Assembly: GCF_020171345.1 (NCBI RefSeq)
Contig: NZ_JAIUZM010000003.1
Location: forward strand, 248,001-312,000
Direction: 5' to 3'
Length of the DNA stretch: 64,000 nt
DNA from: Microbulbifer agarilyticus
GTDB taxonomy: Bacteria > Pseudomonadota > Gammaproteobacteria > Pseudomonadales > Cellvibrionaceae
Both the position numbers and the translations under genes were made by a program. Shown here in pieces: positions 1 through 8,531 of the stretch (its first letter is position 1; each line of letters begins with the position of its first letter). The notes beneath the pieces are model-generated. The model made no database searches, was not told the DNA's origin, and was given only the letters and a program-made list of their open reading frames with translations.

Positions 1-1
1 C

Positions 2-1048
2 ATTGGTTGCGATTTCTTCGTGTGCTCTGCGCATAAATTTTACGGCCCCACGGGCATAGGCCTGGTATTTGGTCGCGAAGCGCTGTTGCGCGACCTGCCT
101 CCCTGGCAGGGCGGTGGGGAGATGATTACCAGCGTGGATCTTCTCGCCAGTGACTACGCGGATCTGCCTCACCGATTTGAAGCGGGAACCTCGTCGCTCG
201 CGGCAATCGCCGGGCTTGGTGCCTGTATGGATTTCCTTGGCAAGCAGGACCGACAGGCGATGGCGCAGTACGAGCAAACCTTGCTTGCCTACTTGCACGA
301 CAGGTTGTCCCAGATACCCGAAATAGAGTTGTTGAGCGATCCCCGCAACAATCTTGGCATCGCCAGTTTTATCCACCCCCGTTGCGCGGCGATTGATATC
401 GCGCAGTGGTTGGATGGACGTGATATTGCGGTGCGTGTGGGGCATCACTGCGCCCAGCCGCTGTTGCATGCAGCTGGTCACACGGCGACCGTGCGCGCGT
501 CTCTGGTGGCATACAACTCGCGGGAAGATATTGACCGTTTGATAGCTGGCATTGAGGAATTATTGCAGCAGCTGGACGACACAGCGGAGCCTCAGCCGTC
601 CGCTGCAGGCTCCCCTGAATCTGCCGCTACCGAGGCGTATTCCTGGCAGCCCGATGATCTGTCGAAGCTGGATCTGGACGCGCTGCGCAATCAACAGAAT
701 TGGCAAGACCGCTATCGGATCCTCATGAGCTGGGCCAAGGTGATTTCTCGCAAAGACCAGATCCGCACTACCGAGAATTTGGTGCAAGGCTGCGAATCCA
801 GTGCCTGGCTGGTGCACCGTCAGGAAGCGGGCGTGCATCGTTTCGCAATCGACAGCGATAGCCGGATCGTGAAGGGGTTGGGGGCGCTGTTGCTGTCGCA
901 GATTGATGGCGTGTCGGAGGATGCTGTTGCGCCATCCAAGTTGCATCAGATTTTTGCTGAATTGGGTTTGTCACAGCAGCTGAGTGAGTCCCGCGGCAAT
1001 GGCTTCCGCGCTCTGGTGCAGCGCGCCTTCGACTTAATGCATGCCTGA
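2..1048 (+). CDS. csdA: Cysteine desulfurase-SufE fusion (CsdA-CsdE type), 5'-truncated by window edge
   Basis: The open frame runs in from the left edge, so only the C-terminal part is visible. It opens with the PLP-lysine signature HKFYGPTG (Lys codon at 35-37), followed by the desulfurase domain with the persulfide-forming Cys in VGHHCAQP (codon at 449-451). A linker rich in Ala, Ser, Glu and Pro leads into a complete SufE-like domain whose acceptor Cys lies in LVQGCESSAW (codon at 791-793). Class V desulfurases of this group take sulfur from cysteine and hand it to SufE/CsdE, normally a separate protein; here donor and acceptor are one chain. It converges on tcdA, which E. coli encodes beside csdA-csdE. 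Csd type is preferred over SufS because of this neighbour and the absence of other suf genes in view. The fusion is seen directly; the physiological role is inferred. Confidence 0.9.
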   Translation: MGCDFFVCSAHKFYGPTGIGLVFGREALLRDLPPWQGGGEMITSVDLLASDYADLPHRFEAGTSSLAAIAGLGACMDFLGKQDRQAMAQYEQTLLAYLHDRLSQIPEIELLSDPRNNLGIASFIHPRCAAIDIAQWLDGRDIAVRVGHHCAQPLLHAAGHTATVRASLVAYNSREDIDRLIAGIEELLQQLDDTAEPQPSAAGSPESAATEAYSWQPDDLSKLDLDALRNQQNWQDRYRILMSWAKVISRKDQIRTTENLVQGCESSAWLVHRQEAGVHRFAIDSDSRIVKGLGALLLSQIDGVSEDAVAPSKLHQIFAELGLSQQLSESRGNGFRALVQRAFDLMHA

Positions 1049-1066
1049 TAGGTTGGCTTGCTCGTG

Positions 1067-1885
1067 CTAGCTCTTAGAGTTAGCGCGCTGCACAATGCGG
1101 TCAATCGCCTTGCTTGCGGCAACAAATCCAAATGCGCCTGTGACCATTGTGGCCGCGCCGAACCCGCCACTGCAATCCAGTTTTACCCCATTTTGCATGG
1201 TGCTTTTTTGCTGGCAAACCTGTCCATCGGGCTGCGGGTACACCATGGGCTCGCTGGAATAAATGGCATCCACTCCAAACTGACGTTTGCTGGACTTCTG
1301 GAAATTGTGAAAGCGGTACAGGTGCTGGCGGACCTTTGCCAGCATCGGGTCGCTGACGGTACGGCCGAGATCGGCACAGGTGATCGCCGCGGGGTTTTTC
1401 TTGCCGCCGGCGGAGCCTACGGTAATCAGGCGCAGCTTGCGGGCTTTGCAGTAGGCGATGAGCGCGGCTTTGACGCGCGCGTTGTCAAACGCATCGATCA
1501 CCACATCGATGGCTTCCTTCTCCGGTGCCAGAAATTCGGCAAAGTTGTCGCTGGCGATAAAATCTTCGCGGGTGACCACGTCGACTTCCGGGTTGATCTG
1601 GCGCAGTCGCTCCGCCATGACCTCTACCTTAATCTCGCCGATGCTGCCCACCTGGGCATGGATCTGGCGATTGGTATTGGTAATGCAGATGTCATCCAGG
1701 TCGATCAGGGTGATTTTGCCCACGCCGCTGCGTGCCAGTGCCTCTGCGGTCCAGCTGCCTACGCCGCCAATGCCAATGACGACGACATGGGCTCCGTGCA
1801 GAGCGTGCAGGGCGTCGTTGCCGTAGAGTCTCGCAATTCCGCCAAAACGTTGCAGGTAGGCGTCACTCAAGTTCTTCTCGGGCAT
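1067..1885 (-). CDS. tcdA: tRNA threonylcarbamoyladenosine dehydratase TcdA (CsdL)
   Basis: A 272-residue E1-like (ThiF/MoeB/HesA) protein. The nucleotide-binding glycine loop is VIGIGGVGSW near residue 38, followed by LIDLDDICITNTNRQ, the typical ATP/acceptor segment of the family. TcdA uses ATP to cyclise t6A37 of ANN-decoding tRNAs to ct6A and works with the CsdA-CsdE sulfur relay. The length matches the E. coli protein (about 268 residues). The gene ends 18 bp from the stop of the desulfurase-SufE fusion in a tail-to-tail arrangement, consistent with a csd locus. The ATG start at 1885 gives the usual short N-terminus before the conserved YLQRFGGIARLYG segment. Confidence 0.93.
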   Translation of the reverse strand: MPEKNLSDAYLQRFGGIARLYGNDALHALHGAHVVVIGIGGVGSWTAEALARSGVGKITLIDLDDICITNTNRQIHAQVGSIGEIKVEVMAERLRQINPEVDVVTREDFIASDNFAEFLAPEKEAIDVVIDAFDNARVKAALIAYCKARKLRLITVGSAGGKKNPAAITCADLGRTVSDPMLAKVRQHLYRFHNFQKSSKRQFGVDAIYSSEPMVYPQPDGQVCQQKSTMQNGVKLDCSGGFGAATMVTGAFGFVAASKAIDRIVQRANSKS

Positions 1886-1998
1886 ATGGGTTCCAGTGTT
1901 ACATTTCTTGCGGCGGTCCCAGATCAGGGCGGCAGATCAGGGAGAAGGGAGGAGTATGGCAGGGCGAAGGGGCCGCCCTGCCGAAGTGTGGAAGCGGA

Positions 1999-2463
1999 TC
2001 AGTGCACGTGGCCGTGGTCGATTTCTTCCGGGGTGGCTTCGCGTACAGAAACCACTTCGATGTCAAAGTGCAGTTGAACACCGGCCAGCGGATGATTGCC
2101 ATTGATGGTGACCTGATCGCCGTCAATATCGATGATTTCCACTTCGATCGGGTGGCCATCGGTGCTCTGCGCGCGGAAAGCCATACCAACTTTCAGCTCA
2201 TCAACACCGCCAAATGCACTCTTTGGCATGGTCTGGATCAGCTCGGGGTTTTGTGGGCCATAGCCATCTTCCGGGGCGACTACCACCTTGAACTTGTCGC
2301 CGGCACTTTTGTCGAGCATTTCCTGCTCCAGTCCGGGGATGATATTGCCCACACCTTGCAGGTATTTGAGCGGCTGGCCACCTTCGGAAGTGTCGATCAC
2401 AGTGCCTTCGGCATCTTTCAGGGTGTAGTTGATCTCCACAACGCTGTGGTTAGCAATTTTCAT
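1999..2463 (-). CDS. slyD: FKBP-type peptidyl-prolyl isomerase, SlyD family
   Basis: The frame stays open upstream to 2697, but family similarity starts at the ATG at 2463 (MKIANHSVVEINYTL), giving 154 residues; the upstream extension is Pro/Arg/His-rich and looks non-coding. Residues 1-70 and 120-140 form the split FKBP domain (FKVVVAPEDGYG, NHPLAGVQLHFDIEVV); the middle is the insert-in-flap chaperone domain. The C-terminus ends EEIDHGHVH, so the long His/Cys-rich metal-binding tail of E. coli SlyD is missing and only a three-His remnant remains. Expected role: cytosolic prolyl isomerase and holdase chaperone. Nickel delivery is less likely without the tail. Confidence 0.93.
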   Translation of the reverse strand: MKIANHSVVEINYTLKDAEGTVIDTSEGGQPLKYLQGVGNIIPGLEQEMLDKSAGDKFKVVVAPEDGYGPQNPELIQTMPKSAFGGVDELKVGMAFRAQSTDGHPIEVEIIDIDGDQVTINGNHPLAGVQLHFDIEVVSVREATPEEIDHGHVH

Positions 2464-2757
2464 TGGCGGTCTCTTGTGTGTTGAGCGTGAGTGATAGCGT
2501 GCCGCGCTTACCGGTTGACAAGCAAACGGGGCAATAGGCTTTATGAGCGTGCATTGTATGGGCGGGCTGCGGTGCTCGCAACCGAGCCGCCGGTTAGTGA
2601 ACGGTTGGTCAATGATGCGACGAGCTGGTTTGTGGTGTGGGCCAAGGGGTGAGGGAGAGGGTGCTGCCGAAGTGGATTCGATCTCGCTTGCCGCCACTGC
2701 AGCGCCGATACCGCTTTACGTGAACCGGGAGCCCAAGGCTGGATCGGGAGCTTCCGG

Positions 2758-3228
2758 TCAGACGGCTACAGCGCGCTGTGCGCCGCTGCGCGTGTAAAGG
2801 TCACCGGCGGTGCGTGCCAGTTGTGCGCTGAATGTCGTCGGGTAACCGAGTTCGACCAGGTGGCCCTCAAAGTACTCGAGTAGCGCCGCAAACAGTGCTG
2901 GGCTCAGGCCCTGGGCGAGAAAGTGCGCGCGGCTGCTGTAAACCGGTTCCGCCTGCTCCGCCAACACATGGCACAAAAATTGGGCTTGGCGACTCTGTTG
3001 CTTCTGATGATCCGCGATGTCCTCGGTGACCATGAACTGTCCGATTGCCTGGTAGAAGTCGGTCACTAACTGGGTGACAAATACACGTCCACCGATCATG
3101 CCAAGCAGGCCACTCTCGGCGGCCTCTGGTGCGCACTCGCACACATGGCCGTGATGGCATCGAGTTGGGTTGCCGAGTGGATATAAACCGACAGGACTGA
3201 GTGCGTGCGCAGATGATACCTGTGACAT
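2758..3228 (-). CDS. Truncated-haemoglobin-like (group 1) protein
   Basis: A 156-residue protein. After an N-terminal stretch with a CHHGHVCEC cluster (residues 24-32), residues 40-150 follow the group 1 truncated globin pattern: a GLLGMIGG start, VTQLVTDFYQ (helix B-like), RQAQFLCHVL (helix E-like), YSSRAHFLAQGLSPALF (helix F region with the probable proximal His) and FEGHLVELGYP (helix G/H). Group 1 truncated haemoglobins bind O2 or NO. The match is by eye and the heme-ligand spacing is one residue longer than I expect, so the protein may be diverged or not bind heme. The His/Cys-rich N-terminus is unusual. It stands alone, convergent with no gene and followed by slyD on the same strand after about 290 bp. 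Confidence 0.5.
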   Translation of the reverse strand: MSQVSSAHALSPVGLYPLGNPTRCHHGHVCECAPEAAESGLLGMIGGRVFVTQLVTDFYQAIGQFMVTEDIADHQKQQSRQAQFLCHVLAEQAEPVYSSRAHFLAQGLSPALFAALLEYFEGHLVELGYPTTFSAQLARTAGDLYTRSGAQRAVAV

Positions 3229-3702
3229 GGATGTGCTCCCCCTGTGAGACGAATATTCTGAATTTTTGTGGGCGTCCCATCAATCTTGTCGATGTCGTTA
3301 TGTTGACCTGCCCGAGGCGAAATCCACACACGCAAAACGGTGCGGGAAATTTCGCTTGTGGCGGGTCTGGGACTGCCTGTTTCGATATGGGCGGCAAGGT
3401 TACGTGATGAAAATACCTCTGCCAACAAACCGGAAACAAATTGTCACACTCTTCCACGGGTGTTGTTTGGCTGGTTTAATCAAGCGCTATTTTGGGGCGG
3501 CGTATGCGACAAGTGCCTGTTTTTAAGGCAATTGTGTCGGAAGATTTTCTCTGGGTTAGCTCTTGCGAGGTAAGCGGGGTGTGACGCCGAATTTGCCCGC
3601 CGCTGGGTAAACTGGTGACAGGGGAAGCCGCACTGGTAAAATCAGCGATCAACGCGTAAAGCCAAAGTAATCACGGCCAAACTAATCGAGAAGGAGATCC
3701 TG
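3229..3702. other. Intergenic region between globin-like gene and HIT gene
   Basis: This 474-bp stretch separates divergently transcribed genes and must hold both promoters. I see no convincing coding frame: the short open frames here lack family features. It has a small dyad, GCGAAAT at 3317-3323 and ATTTCGC at 3349-3355, whose role is unknown. A clear ribosome binding site, AAGGAG at 3691-3696, belongs to the HIT gene. Confidence 0.5.
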
Positions 3703-4122
3703 ATGGCGAGCATCTTTACCCAAATTATCAACGGTGACCTTCCCGGGCATTTCGTTTGGCGCGACGATTCGGTGGTGGCATTTATGACCATTGCACCCAT
3801 CAAATCGGGGCACTGTCTGGTGGTCCCTGTGGAGGAGGTCGATCACTGGGATGACGTGCCCGCAGAAACCAGTGCGCACCTGATGGATGTGGCGAGTAAG
3901 GTCGCCAAGGCGCAGAAGCAGGTTTACCGTCCGCGCCGGGTCGGGGTGATGGTGGCTGGTATCGAGGTGCCACATACCCACTACCACCTGGTACCGATCA
4001 ACGAAATCGCGGACCTGGATTTCGCGCTCCAGCAGCAGGCCGCGCCAGAGGCGCTGGCTGAGGAAGCGGCCAAGATTCGCCGGGCGCTTGCGGATCTCGG
4101 TTTCGAGAATGGCATGGAATAG
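3703..4122 (+). CDS. HIT family nucleotide-binding hydrolase
   Basis: 139 residues with the histidine triad HTHYHLVP near residue 90, preceded by GHCLVVPVEEVDHW, the typical HIT beta-sheet and dimer segment. HIT proteins are cytosolic nucleotide hydrolases or transferases acting on adenosine phosphoramidate, Ap4A or related substrates; the substrate here cannot be read from sequence. The classic triad is H-x-H-x-H-x-x, and all three histidines are present. The start is fixed by AAGGAG at 3691-3696, six bases before the ATG. The C-terminal third is Ala/Glu-rich and helical. Confidence 0.9.
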   Translation: MASIFTQIINGDLPGHFVWRDDSVVAFMTIAPIKSGHCLVVPVEEVDHWDDVPAETSAHLMDVASKVAKAQKQVYRPRRVGVMVAGIEVPHTHYHLVPINEIADLDFALQQQAAPEALAEEAAKIRRALADLGFENGME

Positions 4123-4255
4123 CTCCGTTTCGGTGGATTTGGCATTACTGCATCCAAACCCGGAGGTAGTGACGTCATACCGGTAATGAACCAAGGTGGC
4201 GGCCAATGTTGGCTGCCCCAAATGCAAATGAGCTATGACTACAGGTATACGGACC

Positions 4256-5059
4256 ATGCGTAATAGATCGCCATTTCTGTCCCGCTTTATTTCGGTCGCC
4301 ATTCTGGTGCCGCTGTTGACCCTTTGCGCGGCGTTTAGCCAGGCGGAAGAGGCTAAGACTTTCTCGGTGGATGGGTTTTCTGCCATTGCTTTGAAGGGGG
4401 GTTCTAACCTTAAGGTGACACAGGGCCCAGAGTTCTCTGTAACAGCGCATGGCGAGCAAAAAGATCTTGAATATGCCAAAGCTGAGGTCAGTGGTGATAC
4501 CCTGTCACTTTCCGTAGAACCGGATCGCAAAAGCCTGTTTGGGGTGGTGACCGTCAGCAGTGAGCCGAACGTCGAGTTCCGTGTGACCTTGCCGGAACTG
4601 TCGGCGATACGCGTGACCGGGTCCGGTGAGGCACTTGCAGACACGCTGGAGAGCGCCGATCTGGATTTGCGGGTGACCGGTTCCGGGTTGATTCGCGTGG
4701 AAAAGGTCGCTGCGGAATCACTGAACGCGGGCGTTACCGGCTCGGGTGATGTGATTCTGGGTACTATCCTCGCGGTGGCGGGCCAGGCGGGAGTGACCGG
4801 CTCTGGCGACGTGCGTATGGATAATTTCATCGGCGAGAGCCTGAATGCTCAGGTCAAGGGATCTGGCGACGTGGTGATCGGCGGTAAAGTGGCCAGCGTG
4901 AATATCACGGTAATGGGGTCCGGCGACTTCATGGGGCGCCAGTTACAGGCCACCAGAGCCGGAGGTTCGATAATGGGGTCCGGTGACATCGTATTAAAGC
5001 GGCCTGCCAGTGAGTCCTTTTCGGTAATGGGCTCCGGGGATGTCGCCCTGGTAGATTGA
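4256..5059 (+). CDS. Secreted GIN-domain (DUF2807) protein with tandem TGSG-type repeats
   Basis: An N-terminal signal peptide (basic start, hydrophobic core VAILVPLLTLCAAF, cleavage near SQA-EE) is followed by the segment FSVDGFSAIALKGGSNLKV typical of head GIN-domain (DUF2807) proteins. The rest is a repetitive beta structure: a VTGSG(D/E) or VMGSGD unit recurs eight times at roughly 15-25 residue spacing from about residue 120 to the end, as expected for a parallel beta-helix. An upstream in-frame ATG exists at 4235, but AGG at 4246-4248 is better placed for the ATG at 4256, which also gives a more normal signal peptide. Exported adhesin-like or scaffold domain; function unknown. The gene precedes ycjX by 31 bp on the same strand, so they may be cotranscribed. 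Confidence 0.8.
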   Translation: MRNRSPFLSRFISVAILVPLLTLCAAFSQAEEAKTFSVDGFSAIALKGGSNLKVTQGPEFSVTAHGEQKDLEYAKAEVSGDTLSLSVEPDRKSLFGVVTVSSEPNVEFRVTLPELSAIRVTGSGEALADTLESADLDLRVTGSGLIRVEKVAAESLNAGVTGSGDVILGTILAVAGQAGVTGSGDVRMDNFIGESLNAQVKGSGDVVIGGKVASVNITVMGSGDFMGRQLQATRAGGSIMGSGDIVLKRPASESFSVMGSGDVALVD

Positions 5060-5090
5060 CCCTAGCTATCCGCTAAAAAACGGAGTTTTA

Positions 5091-6527
5091 GTGAGTTCAG
5101 ATCAGGATGACCGTGCAGGACGAAGTCGCCTGCGCGGTTTGAAGAAGCAACTGCGCCAGCTGGGCAAAGAGGCGTTTGATAAATCCCATTGGGCCGCCGA
5201 GCGTCTGCTCGACAAGCGCCTCTGCATTGGCATCACTGGCCTCAGTGGTGCCGGCAAGTCCACCCTAATCACCAGCCTTATCTATCAATTGAGCAACCCC
5301 GATCGAGCCCAGCTGCCTGGTTTTGCGCCGGCACTGAACGGCCGTTTACTGGGGGCTGAGTTGCACCCCGCGATGGATGCCGGGTTACCCCTGTTCGAAT
5401 ACGAGCGCTGCCTCGGTGCGTTGACGGCTACGCCGCCGCGCTGGCCGAATTCCACACGCGATCTTTCGGCGCTGGAGTTGCATTTACACCTTCAGGGGCG
5501 CCGCCTTGGGCGAAACTATCGGCAGCGGCTGATTCTTGAGTTTCGTGACTACCCGGGGGAGTGGCTCATGGATCTCCCGCTGTTGCGCATGGATTTCGCT
5601 ACCTGGTGCCGCCACCAGCGCGATTTAGTGGGCGGGCAGGTGCGCCGCAATCTGGCACCGGAGCTAATGGCCCGCTTGGAACAGCTGGACCCCGCAGACC
5701 GTTTGGATCCCGGCGAGCTGGATAGCCTGTGGCAGAACTACCGTCAGTTTTTGCGGGACTGCCGCAGTAGTGCCCGGTTGAGCTATCTGCAGCCGGGGAG
5801 GGCCCTGCTCGATAACGAGGAATATGGCTTTTTCCCGCTGCCGACCCTCGGGCATCAAACCGCCGCTGAATTGAGCGAGCTGCCCGAGGGTAGTGTGTAT
5901 CGGGTGTTAGAAGCGCGCTATCGCAATTACGTCGAGCAAAGTGTGACGCCCTTCGTGGAGAGTCATTTCCGGCACCTGGATCGCCAGCTGGTGCTCGTAG
6001 ACCTGATTGGTACCCTGTTTGCTGGCGAGGAAGCGCTCGAGGACATGCGCCTGGCGTTCGGACACATCGCGGATACCTTCCGGTACGGAAACAGCGGCCT
6101 GCTGCGCAAGTTGTGGCGCCCACGTATCGATCGACTGGTGTTTGCCGCGACCAAGGTGGACCAAGTGCTAGCGGCTGACCACGACGCGCTTCGCCAATTG
6201 CTGGGCCAGCAATTACAGCAGGTGTTTTCCGGGGCGCGTCACCGCGGTTTGCCGCTCTATTGTGAAGCCATTGCTGCCGTCCGCTGTTCCACGGAGCAGG
6301 TGAGGAACGGTCGCCGTTTGCTGGTAGGGCACGGAATGGATGGCGACTATCTCGGGTTTGAAAATGCCGAGATACTCGCCCACCTGCCGCAGGAAAACGG
6401 GTGGCAACACTACAAGGGTGGACTCCCGCCCCAGTTGCGCCCGCCGGTGGGGATTGCGCGGGAAGGCTATCTGCCTCATATCCGCCTTGATGCACTGTTG
6501 AATTTATTGTTGGGAGACAAGGTGTAA
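5091..6527 (+). CDS. ycjX: YcjX family P-loop GTPase-like stress protein
   Basis: 478 residues starting at a GTG (5091), with CGGAG a few bases upstream. A Walker A motif GLSGAGKST lies near residues 50-58, and ILEFRDYPGEWL and VFAATKVDQV provide the switch and base-recognition segments of the DUF463/YcjX family. In E. coli and relatives ycjX and ycjF are adjacent and belong to the heat-shock or phage-shock-linked set; the biochemical role is poorly known. The stop overlaps the next start as TAATG, indicating translational coupling with ycjF. Confidence 0.93.
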   Translation: MSSDQDDRAGRSRLRGLKKQLRQLGKEAFDKSHWAAERLLDKRLCIGITGLSGAGKSTLITSLIYQLSNPDRAQLPGFAPALNGRLLGAELHPAMDAGLPLFEYERCLGALTATPPRWPNSTRDLSALELHLHLQGRRLGRNYRQRLILEFRDYPGEWLMDLPLLRMDFATWCRHQRDLVGGQVRRNLAPELMARLEQLDPADRLDPGELDSLWQNYRQFLRDCRSSARLSYLQPGRALLDNEEYGFFPLPTLGHQTAAELSELPEGSVYRVLEARYRNYVEQSVTPFVESHFRHLDRQLVLVDLIGTLFAGEEALEDMRLAFGHIADTFRYGNSGLLRKLWRPRIDRLVFAATKVDQVLAADHDALRQLLGQQLQQVFSGARHRGLPLYCEAIAAVRCSTEQVRNGRRLLVGHGMDGDYLGFENAEILAHLPQENGWQHYKGGLPPQLRPPVGIAREGYLPHIRLDALLNLLLGDKV

Positions 6528-7720
6528 TGGACTCTGCGGAAAACAAAACGGGGGGTGGGGCTGCTTCCGAGCGTCCAATTCAGGAGCCGCGCCGGCAAAC
6601 CCGAATAGAGAACCTTGAAGCGGAAGAGGGTACGGTGCACGACCGAGCGAGTACGCGCGTCGAACCCCTTGCGGAAGAGGCGGATCAGCTGCCGCGTTCG
6701 ATCACCACGGGCGAGTCCCTGCCCAATACCATCTCATTTTCCGAACTGCGCCTTCCCGTGTTTCGTCTGCGCTTGTGGAAGCCAGCGCTCGCCGCCGCGT
6801 TGGCGCTGACCTTTGGTGCGATCTTTTGGGAGCTGCGCCAGTTCTTTTACTGGGCGGCAGACATGCACTGGGGGTTCGGCCTGCTGGCCGGGCTGATCAT
6901 TGGCGCGCTGGTGCTTACCATGGTCAGCGCTGTGTGGGAGTACTTTCGTGCTGGACGGCCCCTGCGCAAACTGCAGAAAACACAGGAGTTGGCTGCAGAG
7001 GTGCGCGACAGCCGTGCCACCGATGCGGTCGAGCCACTCAACCACCAGTTGCGGGAGCTGTTTGAAGGGAAGCCGCAGGGGGCGTTACTGGCTCGTGTGC
7101 AGGAAGAAACTCCGGACTATTACGATAACAGTGAGTTGCTGCGGCATCTGGAGCTCAATTTCTTCGAAGCATTGGATCAGGAAGCCTTACGGCGGGTCGT
7201 TCGCCATGCCACCACCACCGGTGCCTTGGTAGGGCTGAGCCCATTTACTACCTTGGATGTGTTGGTGGCTTTGCGGCAGTCCATGCGCATGATTGACGAT
7301 GTGGCACAGATTTACGGTGTGCGTCCGTCGGTGGTGGTCCGCTGGCGTTTGTTCAAGAAAATCCTCGCCCTGGTGGCTTACAGTGGCGCCAGCGAATACG
7401 CGGTGAGCGAGCTGTGGCCGGAACTGGTAGGTGACAGTATGTTGAGTACGGTATCTGCGCGGCTCGGGCAAGGAATGGGGGCCAGCCTGTTTATGGCCCG
7501 TATCGGCCTCGCTGCCATACATAGCTGTCGCCCGATACCCTTCTCGGAAAAACAGCGCCCCAGGCTGGGTGCGTTAACCCGGCGAATTGCCGCGAGCCTC
7601 AAGGAGCGTTTATTGGGGCGCGAACAGGCCAATTGGCCGGAGGCGCAGATGAAAGCGGGCGCGGAAGAAGAGCGTGTTGCGCGTGAGGGGAGTCGAGGAA
7701 ATCGAAAACGGGGGAGTTGA
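6527..7720 (+). CDS. ycjF: YcjF family inner-membrane protein (TIGR01620/DUF697)
   Basis: 397 residues. A polar N-terminus of about 90 residues leads to two hydrophobic segments (around ALAAALALTFGAIFW and GLLAGLIIGALVLTMVSAVW) typical of YcjF, followed by a C-terminal DUF697 region containing RHATTTGALVGLSPFTTLDVLVAL and further amphipathic helices. It is predicted to sit in the inner membrane and to pair with YcjX. Its ATG overlaps the ycjX stop by one base. The C-terminus ends in a basic stretch (GSRGNRKRGS). No phage-shock psp genes are present nearby. Confidence 0.92.
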   Translation: MDSAENKTGGGAASERPIQEPRRQTRIENLEAEEGTVHDRASTRVEPLAEEADQLPRSITTGESLPNTISFSELRLPVFRLRLWKPALAAALALTFGAIFWELRQFFYWAADMHWGFGLLAGLIIGALVLTMVSAVWEYFRAGRPLRKLQKTQELAAEVRDSRATDAVEPLNHQLRELFEGKPQGALLARVQEETPDYYDNSELLRHLELNFFEALDQEALRRVVRHATTTGALVGLSPFTTLDVLVALRQSMRMIDDVAQIYGVRPSVVVRWRLFKKILALVAYSGASEYAVSELWPELVGDSMLSTVSARLGQGMGASLFMARIGLAAIHSCRPIPFSEKQRPRLGALTRRIAASLKERLLGREQANWPEAQMKAGAEEERVAREGSRGNRKRGS

Positions 7721-7767
7721 AACGGCGCGCTCCCCCGGATACTCGCTTTGCGGGACCTTTGTGCAGC

Positions 7768-8334
7768 TTACTGAAACTGTTTTTTCATCAGTATTCTGGT
7801 GTGGTGCTGATCCATCAGGGTTGCGAGGGTCTCGTAGCGACCTTTGATAAATGGCAGCGGGTTGTTTACACCGGTTTCATCCGGGAATTCCACGCCTTCC
7901 CGCACCAGTTGCAGCTCCTTCGCCAGTGCATCAATCGCGGCAAAGATCTCTTTAGTATTTTTCTCGTTATGGAACACAAAGGTGTTCGCGGTATCGTTCA
8001 GGTAGGCATCGCATTCGGATAGCCACTCTGAGCGCTGCTTAAGAAAGTTGATGGTGTTGCGAATACCGCCTTTGTATTCGAGGCTGAAGTTTTCATTTAC
8101 GTACTTGCCGAGGCTGCGCATCCCGTAGTCAACGAATTGATCCACCAATCCGTCGCAATAACTTTGCGTCAAATAAGATGGGTGGGTCTTGGCGGTTGCG
8201 TTACCGGAGGCCAGCAATATACTCACTGCCATCGCGCCGCACAAAGCGACGTACTTGCGCAGTTTGGACACAGTGGAAGTGGCTTTTTGGGAGGTTTCAC
8301 TCGGGTGTGTTGTTGCGAAATCTGACGTTTTCAT
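7768..8334 (-). CDS. Hypothetical exported or membrane-anchored protein
   Basis: I do not recognise this family. The frame is open from 8391, but the ATG at 8334 has a purine-rich AAGG about nine bases upstream and removes a low-complexity extension, giving 188 residues. A basic region (SKLRKYVAL) precedes one hydrophobic helix, ALCGAMAVSILLASGNATA, at about residues 29-47, which may be a late signal peptide or an anchor. The remainder is polar and mostly helical with two Cys (SYCDGLVDQF, LSECDAYL) that could form a disulfide after export. It converges on ycjF with a 47-bp gap and is divergent from gor. Confidence 0.6.
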   Translation of the reverse strand: MKTSDFATTHPSETSQKATSTVSKLRKYVALCGAMAVSILLASGNATAKTHPSYLTQSYCDGLVDQFVDYGMRSLGKYVNENFSLEYKGGIRNTINFLKQRSEWLSECDAYLNDTANTFVFHNEKNTKEIFAAIDALAKELQLVREGVEFPDETGVNNPLPFIKGRYETLATLMDQHHTRILMKKQFQ

Positions 8335-8531
8335 TTTTAAGTGCCTTGCTGTTGTTTTCGCTATCAGGCTTGTTATTGTGATAAACATCACATAAGTATC
8401 TAAACGACAGTGCTATGTCAACGGCTTTTAAGTTCCGATTGTCAGTTATGCGCAGATTGCGGAACCAGTCGGCATTTTCAACGGAAAATTTGTTGTGGTA
8501 GAGGCTGTTTTTTCGGCAAAAGGAGCAGATT

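Noticed and set aside
2543-2797. 84-codon plus-strand frame between slyD and the globin-like gene
   Set aside because: No ribosome binding site, biased Arg/Gly/Ala composition and overlap with the globin-like gene end.
3590-3650. GGGGAAGCCGCACTGG resembling part of a cobalamin riboswitch
   Set aside because: The conserved B12-box order and supporting helices are absent, and the downstream HIT gene has no cobalamin link.
3682-4830. 382-codon minus-strand frame with repeated SPEPVT units
   Set aside because: The apparent repeats are the reverse complement of the VTGSG-coding repeats of the GIN-domain gene.
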